From: CAWACP01 sp963780655
GTDB taxonomy: Bacteria > Acidobacteriota > Terriglobia > Bryobacterales > Bryobacteraceae
Assembly (NCBI GenBank): GCA_963780655.1
Contig: CAWACP010000006.1
Span: 248,001 to 312,000, forward strand
Length of the DNA stretch: 64,000 nt
Reading direction: 5' to 3'
The translations under genes and the position numbers were made by a program. This document shows positions 58,529 through 64,000 of this stretch, in pieces. How positions within the stretch are numbered: position 1 is the stretch's first letter; each line of letters opens with the position of its first letter. The notes under the pieces are model-generated. The model did no database searches, was not told where the DNA came from, and saw only the letters and a program-made list of their open reading frames with translations.

Positions 58529-58984
58529 CTACTGCTTCTCGTAAACCTCGTGCAGCTTCTGCTCGCCCTCAGGACCTTTCTGGATGCCCTCGCGCACTAT
58601 TGTTTTTCCGTCCGCGGACAGGCTCAGGCGCCCGCTTTCCACGAGGTCGCCGTCCGACGATTTGACTTCCAGCACCAGTGCCGGACCATCCCAGTGCGCC
58701 GTGGCAACGGTTCCGTTCTCGCCCGGCGAGGGCTTGTTGTCGGTTGTGAATTCCTCGGTCTGGTCAAAACTGTTGCCGTCGGCGACGCCGCTTGCCGTGT
58801 ACTTGAACGAAGGGTCCTTGTGCTCCACCACGACCGTAAGCTCCGTAATCGGTCTGCCGCCCATCTCCGATTTGGCCACATTCAGTTTCCAGGTTCCTGA
58901 AAAGTTCGGTTTGGAGTCGGCGCGAAGAGAAGGGCCGGCGAGCGAGGCGACGGCCAGTGCAAGCAGGGGTAATGTGAGTTTCAT
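58529..58984 (-). CDS. small secreted lipocalin-like protein, paralogue 3
   Basis: 151 residues. Signal peptide MKLTLPLLALAVASLAGPSL, cleavage near RADS; the mature protein begins KPNFSGTWKLNVAKSEMGG, a motif shared with many acidobacterial secreted proteins of lipocalin-like appearance (G-x-W near the N-terminus and alternating beta strands). It is the third in a tandem of three paralogues, ~505 bp apart, in the same direction. No ligand or enzyme motif is seen. The ATG at 58984 is fixed by the signal peptide. Confidence 0.8.
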   Translation of the reverse strand: MKLTLPLLALAVASLAGPSLRADSKPNFSGTWKLNVAKSEMGGRPITELTVVVEHKDPSFKYTASGVADGNSFDQTEEFTTDNKPSPGENGTVATAHWDGPALVLEVKSSDGDLVESGRLSLSADGKTIVREGIQKGPEGEQKLHEVYEKQ

Positions 58985-59033
58985 GCTGTACACTACGAAG
59001 GCGCCGTGGGCCTGGTTCCCTCGTCCCGGAGGT

Positions 59034-59492
59034 CTACTGCTTCTCGTAGATCTCGTGGACTTTGGCCTCGCCGTCGGGACCTTTCCGGACACTTTCGCGT
59101 ACAAACGTCTTCCCGTCCGCGGACATACTGATTCGGCCGCTCTCCAGGACATCGCCGTCAGCCGACTTTATTTCAATCGCCAGCGCGGAGCCGTCCCAGT
59201 GCGCCGCTGCAACAGTCCCGTTCTCTCCCTGGGCGGGCTTGTTGTCGGTGGTCAGCTCCTGGGTCTGGTCGAAACTGCTTCCATCATCGGAGACGCCGCT
59301 CGCCGTGTACTTGAACGATGGGTCCTTATGCTCCACGACTACGGTAAGTTCCTTGATCGGCCTGCCGCCCAGCTCCGATTTGCCCACATTCAGTTTCCAG
59401 GTTCCGGTGAAGTTCGGGTTGGAGTCGGCGCGAACTGAAGGGCTGGCGAGCGAGGCGACGGCCAGGGCGAGCAGGGGTAACGTAAGCTTCAT
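59034..59492 (-). CDS. small secreted lipocalin-like protein, paralogue 2
   Basis: 152 residues, the middle copy. Signal peptide MKLTLPLLALAVASLASPSV, then NPNFTGTWKLNVGKSELGG. It has one residue more than its neighbours (SDDGSSFDQ versus ADGNSFDQ) and is otherwise collinear with both. Intergenic spacers to the neighbouring copies are about 50 bp and similar to each other, showing that whole gene units were duplicated. Confidence 0.8.
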   Translation of the reverse strand: MKLTLPLLALAVASLASPSVRADSNPNFTGTWKLNVGKSELGGRPIKELTVVVEHKDPSFKYTASGVSDDGSSFDQTQELTTDNKPAQGENGTVAAAHWDGSALAIEIKSADGDVLESGRISMSADGKTFVRESVRKGPDGEAKVHEIYEKQ

Positions 59493-59541
59493 GCTTTACA
59501 CTACGAGAGCGCCGCGGGCCTGGTTCCCTCGGCGATTGGGT

Positions 59542-59997
59542 CTATTGCTTTTCGTACACCTCGTGGATTTTGGCGTCGCCGCCCGGCCCTTTGTTCATGC
59601 CCTCGCGCACCACGGTTTTCCCATCCGCGGACATGCTCAGGCGCGTGTTCTCGATCACTTCGCCCGCCGGCGATTTGGCTTCGATCACCAACACCGGACC
59701 GTCCCAGTGCGCCGTAGCCACTGTGCCGTTCGCGCTCTCGGCGGGTTGGTCATCGGTGGTGATTTCCTCCCTGTGTTCGAAGTTCTTGCCGCCGGCCACT
59801 CCGGTCACGTCGTATTTGAACGAAGGGTCCTTGTGCTCGATCACCAGCGTGAGTTCTGTGATGGGCCGTCCGCCGAGATCGGATTTGGCGACGTTCAGCT
59901 TCCAGGCGCCCGTGAAGTCCGGTTTGGACTCGGCGCGAAGCGGCGGGCCGGCCAGCGACGCCATAGCCAGGGCGAGCACGGACACGATGAGCTTCAT
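59542..59997 (-). CDS. small secreted lipocalin-like protein, paralogue 1
   Basis: 151 residues, the first and most divergent of the three: signal peptide MKLIVSVLALAMASLAGPPL, then KPDFTGAWKLNVAKSDLGG. It starts one base after the stop codon of the FHA-GAF phosphatase gene, so the triplet appears to be the 3' end of the fur-phosphatase operon. Confidence 0.8.
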   Translation of the reverse strand: MKLIVSVLALAMASLAGPPLRAESKPDFTGAWKLNVAKSDLGGRPITELTLVIEHKDPSFKYDVTGVAGGKNFEHREEITTDDQPAESANGTVATAHWDGPVLVIEAKSPAGEVIENTRLSMSADGKTVVREGMNKGPGGDAKIHEVYEKQ

Positions 59998-59998
59998 G

Positions 59999-61675
59999 TC
60001 ATTCCCCCGCGTACTCGAGCACCACGATAGTCACATCGTCGGCGGGAACGCCGCCTTCGAGAAAGGCCTCCAGCGCGCGCTCCAGCTTATGCAGCAGAGT
60101 GATGCAGGGCGCGTCCAGGTTCTCGGCAATCACCCGTTCCAGCGCCGCATTTTCAAAGAACTCGCCGTCGCCATTCTCCGCCTCGGTGAGGCCGTCGCTG
60201 AACAGCACCACGCGATCGCCAGGCGCGAGCTGAACCTGCTCCTCCTCATAGGCGCCGATGTCCAGCAATCCGAGCGGAAGACCGGTGCTTGCCAGGCGCA
60301 GAACATCCCCGTTAGCCCGCACCACGCAGGGGCGCGGATGGCCGGTATTCACCCAGCGCAGGAGGCCGTCGCGGTTCAGCGTGCAATAGAAGACGGTGGC
60401 GTACTTCTCTCCTCCGGTGCGGTCATTCAGGAAATGGTTGACGCGCGCCATCATGTCCGGCATCGCGAGCTCGCCGGACAACAGAAACGCGCCCTGCAGC
60501 AGCGACGCCAGCAGCGCTGAGCTGATGCCTTTTCCGGAAACGTCGGCCACCACGATGGTCCACGCATCGGCCCCGGTGTGCCGGAAATCGTAGTAATCGC
60601 CGCCTACTTCACGCGACGGAATGGATGAGCCCGCGGCGCGGAACCAGCCCTCGCAAGGAAGCTCACGCGGCAGCAGATCCGCCTGAATGCGCCGGGCGAC
60701 GTTCAGCTCCTCCTCCAGCCGCTGTTTCCCGCGCTCCTCTTCCAGCAGCCGCGCGTTTTCGAGAATTGTCGAAGCTTCCAGCGCCAGCGTCTGCAGCAGT
60801 TCGCGGTTACCCGCCGAGAGATCGGCCTGCACGCTCCGTGAATCGAGATAAAGGAGCCCGACCGTGTCGCTTACCGAAGTGATCAGCGTCTCCTGTACCG
60901 ACCCGGCGCGCACGCGTACCAGAGGCACGCAGACCACGCTCCGCAACTCCAGATCCGCCACCGACATCTCCGGCCGGACGCCCTGCTGCTCCAGTGGGTC
61001 GAACGTCATGGACAGCAGCTCGCGACGCGTGCTCAGGGCGCGGTGGATCACCGACGTGGGGACCTGCAGATCGCGGTCGGTGAGGGGAGCGCCAAAACGA
61101 TCGCGGGCAATGGAGACACGCAGGTCCCCGGCTTCGCGCAGCAGAAGAAAGCCACGATCCGTGGCGGTGATGGACAGCGCCGCATCCACCACGGAACTGA
61201 GCACGTCATCGATGGAAAGCGAGCTCTGCAGGGCGCGAGCCACCTCCACCAGCGCGCGCAACTTGCCGAGGCTGCCGGACGCGGGCGGCGCGGCCGAAGA
61301 GGGAGGGACGGAGATCTGCTCCAGAATCCGGTGCATCTCGTCCTCTTCCAGCGTGAAGATCAGCCGGTACGAATCGGCAAAGCCGAACTCGATGCGGTCG
61401 GAGTTGGCCAGCCGCTGCTTGCTCGCCTTCTGGCCATTCACATACAGCCCATGACGGCTGTTCAGGTCCTCTATGTAGTAGTGGCCGTTCTCGGCAGTAA
61501 TGCGAGCGTGAGTACGCGAGGCGCGATTATCGCGGATCACCAGGTGATTGTCGGCGTGCCGGCCGATCCGGAACGGAAGGGGCGTGATGGGGACGCGCGT
61601 GCGATGGCCTGACGGCGTGATCACCACCAGGCCCGCGGTGCGCACCGCCTCGCTGGATTGCGGCGCCGGCGGCAT
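59999..61675 (-). CDS. FHA-GAF-SpoIIE/RsbU-type serine phosphatase
   Basis: 558 residues. An N-terminal FHA domain (about 33-110, FRIGRHADNHLVIRDNRASRTHARI, binding phosphothreonine) is followed by a GAF domain (about 145-315), a short coiled coil and a PP2C-type phosphatase domain (about 345-555) with VGGDYYDFRHTG, VADVSGKGISSALLAS and PGDRVVLFSDGLTEA, the metal-binding motifs. Such phosphatases release anti-sigma-factor antagonists or other serine phosphoproteins; FHA coupling to a Ser/Thr kinase is likely, but none is in the window. Its ATG shares a base with the upstream fur stop codon (TAATG). Confidence 0.91.
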   Translation of the reverse strand: MPPAPQSSEAVRTAGLVVITPSGHRTRVPITPLPFRIGRHADNHLVIRDNRASRTHARITAENGHYYIEDLNSRHGLYVNGQKASKQRLANSDRIEFGFADSYRLIFTLEEDEMHRILEQISVPPSSAAPPASGSLGKLRALVEVARALQSSLSIDDVLSSVVDAALSITATDRGFLLLREAGDLRVSIARDRFGAPLTDRDLQVPTSVIHRALSTRRELLSMTFDPLEQQGVRPEMSVADLELRSVVCVPLVRVRAGSVQETLITSVSDTVGLLYLDSRSVQADLSAGNRELLQTLALEASTILENARLLEEERGKQRLEEELNVARRIQADLLPRELPCEGWFRAAGSSIPSREVGGDYYDFRHTGADAWTIVVADVSGKGISSALLASLLQGAFLLSGELAMPDMMARVNHFLNDRTGGEKYATVFYCTLNRDGLLRWVNTGHPRPCVVRANGDVLRLASTGLPLGLLDIGAYEEEQVQLAPGDRVVLFSDGLTEAENGDGEFFENAALERVIAENLDAPCITLLHKLERALEAFLEGGVPADDVTIVVLEYAGE

Positions 61676-62199
61676 TAGTGCTTGCGGGCGCTCCTGCCGG
61701 TGTCGGGCATGGTCTCGGGCGCCACGGCCGCCACTTCCTGAGCGCGCAGCTTCTGGCAGTGCGAACAGTATCCGCCTACTTCGGTTCGCGCCAGCAGGAT
61801 CTGAAACCCGAAGTGCTCCTCAATCTGCTTTCGGAGCTTGTTCAGCGGCTCGCCGAAGAACTCTTCCACACGGCCGCAGCGCAGGCAGATCACGTGCGCG
61901 TGCTCGCCCTTCATGCGGGTCTCGTAGTAATGCTGGTCGCCGGCGTGGTGCATCAGATCCAGCTCGTCCACCAGGCCGCCGTTCTTGAGCATCTTCAGCG
62001 TGCGGTATACGGTGACGCGATTCAGCTTCGGATCGCGCTCTCTGGCGAGCTGATACAGCTGCTCAGCGTCCAGATGCTCGCCCGAAGCGTCGATGAGATC
62101 GAGCAGGATCTGGCGCTGCCGCGTCAGGCGCACTCCGCGCTGCCGGAGCGAGTCGCGGATGCCCTCCGGATGAGTGTTCGTATTTTGCTTCCGCTGCAA
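61675..62199 (-). CDS. Fur-family metal- or peroxide-responsive regulator
   Basis: About 174 residues. The winged-helix domain (GIRDSLRQRGVRLTRQRQIL, RVTVYRTLKMLKNGGL) and the metal-binding domain (HHAGDQHYYETRMKGEHAH, CLRCGRVEEFF and a second CSHCQKL) are complete. Two CxxC pairs imply a structural zinc site. Whether it is Fur, PerR or Zur cannot be told. No ATG is in a suitable place: I set the start at TTG 62199; the open frame continues to 62295 only through a repeat and the terminator. The stop is coupled to the phosphatase start (TAATG). Confidence 0.85.
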   Translation of the reverse strand: MQRKQNTNTHPEGIRDSLRQRGVRLTRQRQILLDLIDASGEHLDAEQLYQLARERDPKLNRVTVYRTLKMLKNGGLVDELDLMHHAGDQHYYETRMKGEHAHVICLRCGRVEEFFGEPLNKLRKQIEEHFGFQILLARTEVGGYCSHCQKLRAQEVAAVAPETMPDTGRSARKH

Positions 62200-62260
62200 A
62201 TCATGAGCGTAGCATGCATGTGGGGCAGGCGCCTCGCCTGCGCCGGGCCCCCGGCCCGGC

Positions 62261-62296
62261 TCAAAAGAAAATGGCCCGGCGGAAAACCGGGCCATT
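62261..62296 (-). terminator. intrinsic terminator of the BON-domain gene
   Basis: Arms AATGGCCCGG and CCGGGCCATT around a 7-nt loop; on the minus strand the stem is followed by ATTTTCTTTT. It lies about 20 bp after the BON gene stop codon and separates it from fur. Confidence 0.88.
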
Positions 62297-62317
62297 GTTC
62301 CTGACTGCGCGGTCTGC

Positions 62318-62848
62318 TTACGAGTGGGCTACCACAAGGTCGTTGTCCACCGAGAACACTCCGGACACGCCGTTGGCGCGAATCCCGGCCATGTTCCTGT
62401 CCATCTGGCTTCCCACAACCCCAATCAGCTTCACGTGGCCGTTGTTCACAACGATGTGAATCGTGGGATTAGCGCCCATGGCATACCGGTACAGGCCGCC
62501 AAACCCGAAAATCGCGCGATATTCGGCCATGCGAATGCGGTTATCCAGGGGCGAAAGCGGCAGCACGTTGATGTTGTTGACGACGTTCTCCACGCCCTCG
62601 ATGTGCTTCACTGCCCGGGCTGCGTCATCTTTCAGCCACGGCCGGACCACGTCGCCCGTCAGGTACACCGTGTTGCCTTCCACCTTGTACCCGAGGTCGT
62701 CAAAAATCGTGTAATACGGCAGCATCACCAACTCGTGGCGGACCCGCTCGGTAAGCGGCTTCGGCGCGCCCGTGTTGGCGAATACAGGAGCGGCGGCGAG
62801 GGCCACGGTTGCGATCCCCAGCGCCACATTCCTGAGTACCTTGTTCAT
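62318..62848 (-). CDS. periplasmic BON-domain protein
   Basis: 176 residues from MNKVLRNVALGIATVALAAA (GGAG eight bases upstream; a TTG two codons earlier is too close). After the signal peptide come two BON domains: LTERVRHELVMLPYYTIFDD with VYLTGDVVRPWLKDDAARAV, and NPTIHIVVNNGHVKLIGVVG at the C-terminus. BON domains bind membrane phospholipid or protect the envelope under stress, as in OsmY. The role here is inferred from the family. Confidence 0.87.
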   Translation of the reverse strand: MNKVLRNVALGIATVALAAAPVFANTGAPKPLTERVRHELVMLPYYTIFDDLGYKVEGNTVYLTGDVVRPWLKDDAARAVKHIEGVENVVNNINVLPLSPLDNRIRMAEYRAIFGFGGLYRYAMGANPTIHIVVNNGHVKLIGVVGSQMDRNMAGIRANGVSGVFSVDNDLVVAHS

Positions 62849-62924
62849 GTCCAATTCTCCTCACTTGTTTGGATGGAGGCCGCGAGACCGGGGGTTCCAT
62901 CTGTTACGTTCTTTTACGGCTGCC

Positions 62925-62970
62925 GTGGGGCAGGATTGTATCCTGCGGCGGGATTGTATCCCGCCTGGCC
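62925..62970. repeat. composite palindromic repeat, exact partial copy
   Basis: 46 bp identical to 17768-17813 (GTGGGG, CAGGAT-TGT-ATCCTG and GGCGGGAT-TGT-ATCCCGCC, ending TGGCC), but without the GATTGCAAAT part that follows in the other copy. Confidence 0.9.
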
Positions 62971-63523
62971 CGATTCTGCCGCACGAAAATCAGCAGGAAT
63001 CCGATCACTTCCGCGCTGAATATCGCCGCGCTTTTCCGGCCGCCAACATCCATGAGCAGTTCCTCGTCGAGGATGTCCCAGGCCCGCTGGCGCCTCGCCC
63101 GCGTCCGCCGCCTCGAAGCCGAGGTGGTCCGCGCCCTCGCCAAGGCGCTCATTGGCAACACCGCCGACAAGCAATTAACCGAAAGCGCGGGTGCCTCCGA
63201 CCGGGCCGTCGACAAGCTCATGGACAAGCTCATCGCCCTCCCGTCGAGGTGGCCGCGCTACACGCCCGAACCGAACGAACCCATTTGTCACTCGGTGGGG
63301 CGGACGCCCTCGTCCGCGGCCGACCCCCCGGTCGGCCTTCTTTCCCCCGCCGGTCCCCCGCCGCGATAGAATGTAACTGGTGCTGTTGCCCTCCACATCG
63401 CGACCCTCCCTGTTCGGTTCCGACTGATTCCGCTCCATCTGTATCCGTTCATTCCGCCGGCGCTTGTGGAAACACGCGGCGGCGGTAACCCATCCCACAA
63501 CTGAATACAGCAGGAGAATTCCA
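62971..63523. other. unresolved region upstream of the aminotransferase gene
   Basis: About 550 bp with overlapping open frames on both strands. On the plus strand, a frame through 63087-63240 reads RLEAEVVRALAKALIG and DRAVDKLMDKLIALP, helix-like; on the minus strand AWDILDEELLMDVGG and AEVIGFLLIFVRQN look like a soluble piece plus a membrane helix. Neither has a good start and ribosome site, and I cannot decide between them. Confidence 0.4.
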
Positions 63524-64000
63524 ATGATCGGAACGGAACTGGATCGCCAGGATCTGCCGGCGATTATTACGGGGTTGCCGGGCCCCCGCGCCCGCGCAGT
63601 CATGAAACGCGATGCGGCGGTGTTATCGCCATCGTACACGCGCTGTTATCCACTGGTGGTCGAAAAGGGCGAGGGCGCAATTGTCGAAGACGTGGATGGC
63701 AATCGCTTCCTCGACCTGAACGCCGGCATCGCGGTTTGCTCCACCGGACATTGTCATCCGCGGGTGGTGGAAGCCATCCGCCGCCAGGCAGGCACGCTGC
63801 TGCACATGTCCGGCACGGACTTCTATTACGAGAACATGGTGACGCTCGCCGAGCGGCTGGCCCGTACTGCGCCGGGAAGCGTTGAGCGCAAAGTCTATTT
63901 CGGCAATTCGGGTACGGAGGCGGTGGAAGCCGCCATGAAGCTGGCTCGCTATCAAACCGGCCGCGACAAGTTCATCGCCTTCTATGGCGGTTTCCATGGC
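63524..64000 (+). CDS. class III aminotransferase, N-terminal part (3' end outside window)
   Basis: 159 codons to the window edge. ATG 63524 has AGGAG seven bases upstream. DVDGNRFLDLNAGIAVCSTGHCHP is the N-terminal signature of the acetylornithine/4-aminobutyrate aminotransferase family, and VYFGNSGTEAVEAAMKLAR is the cofactor-phosphate binding loop. These PLP enzymes transfer an omega-amino group to 2-oxoglutarate. The N-terminal GLPGPRARAVMKRDAA resembles the 4-aminobutyrate-type group. The active-site lysine lies outside the window. Confidence 0.92.
   Translation, partial: MIGTELDRQDLPAIITGLPGPRARAVMKRDAAVLSPSYTRCYPLVVEKGEGAIVEDVDGNRFLDLNAGIAVCSTGHCHPRVVEAIRRQAGTLLHMSGTDFYYENMVTLAERLARTAPGSVERKVYFGNSGTEAVEAAMKLARYQTGRDKFIAFYGGFHG

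Noticed and set aside
63175..63639. Minus-strand 154-codon frame overlapping the aminotransferase start
   Set aside because: It is antisense to a clear gene with ribosome site and has an arginine/glycine-rich composition typical of shadow frames.

Overview
This window looks like a chromosome segment of a GC-rich Gram-negative acidobacterium of the Bryobacterales/Solibacter type. The basis is gene content rather than a marker gene: an Oar-like TonB-dependent receptor next to a CRTAC1/ASPIC-UnbV protein and a TPR protein, a PEP-CTERM protein, an acidobacterial type of N-terminal regulator domain, many two-component hybrids, and many small palindromic repeats. The genus is an inference.

Layout. 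0-7.7 kb is carbon metabolism: the C-terminal part of acetyl-CoA synthetase, an isoprenylcysteine methyltransferase-like protein, a 2,5-dioxovalerate-type aldehyde dehydrogenase, an aldo/keto reductase with two frameshifts, and a GH94 cellobiose phosphorylase with one frameshift. 7.7-9.4 kb is an IS256-family element inserted in a 9-bp minisatellite. 9.4-12.9 kb holds a WG-repeat protein and a membrane M28 peptidase that carries an in-frame copy of a dispersed repeat.

12969-16537 is a 3.57-kb IS1595-family transposon with 23-bp inverted ends (19/23 matching) and an 8-bp target duplication (TAAAATAG). It carries a D12-class adenine methyltransferase and a ParB/Srx-like protein, the latter split in two frames. 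It sits 13 bp upstream of a diadenylate cyclase fused to a YbbR domain. This is the strongest candidate for an undescribed mobile system in the window.

17.7-25.6 kb holds a repeat cluster with a 129-bp MITE (20-bp perfect ends, 6-bp duplication), membrane and hypothetical proteins, a 38-residue secreted peptide too short for routine gene calling, an XRE regulator, ubiX-pheA, and a TIM-barrel isomerase/oxidoreductase pair. 25798-27322 is an IS4-family element with a 9-bp duplication, inserted into one of the palindromic repeats. 27.4-33.7 kb holds a PEP-CTERM protein, a secreted HELTE-motif protein, a MATE exporter and the TldD/TldE pair. 33.7-50.6 kb is signalling: an HD-GYP response regulator with a PAS kinase, membrane and secreted proteins, tRNA-Gln(CUG), Ppx/GppA, a 2284-residue poly-HAMP hybrid kinase with twelve exact 276-bp units, and a REC-histidine kinase. 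50.7-58.5 kb is the regulator-TonB receptor-CRTAC1-TPR group. 58.5-62.9 kb holds three tandem paralogues of a small secreted protein, an FHA-GAF-SpoIIE phosphatase, a Fur-family regulator and a BON protein. The window ends in a class III aminotransferase.

Six single-base insertions between 4.1 and 8.9 kb, all in the same direction, should be checked against reads before the affected genes are called pseudogenes.
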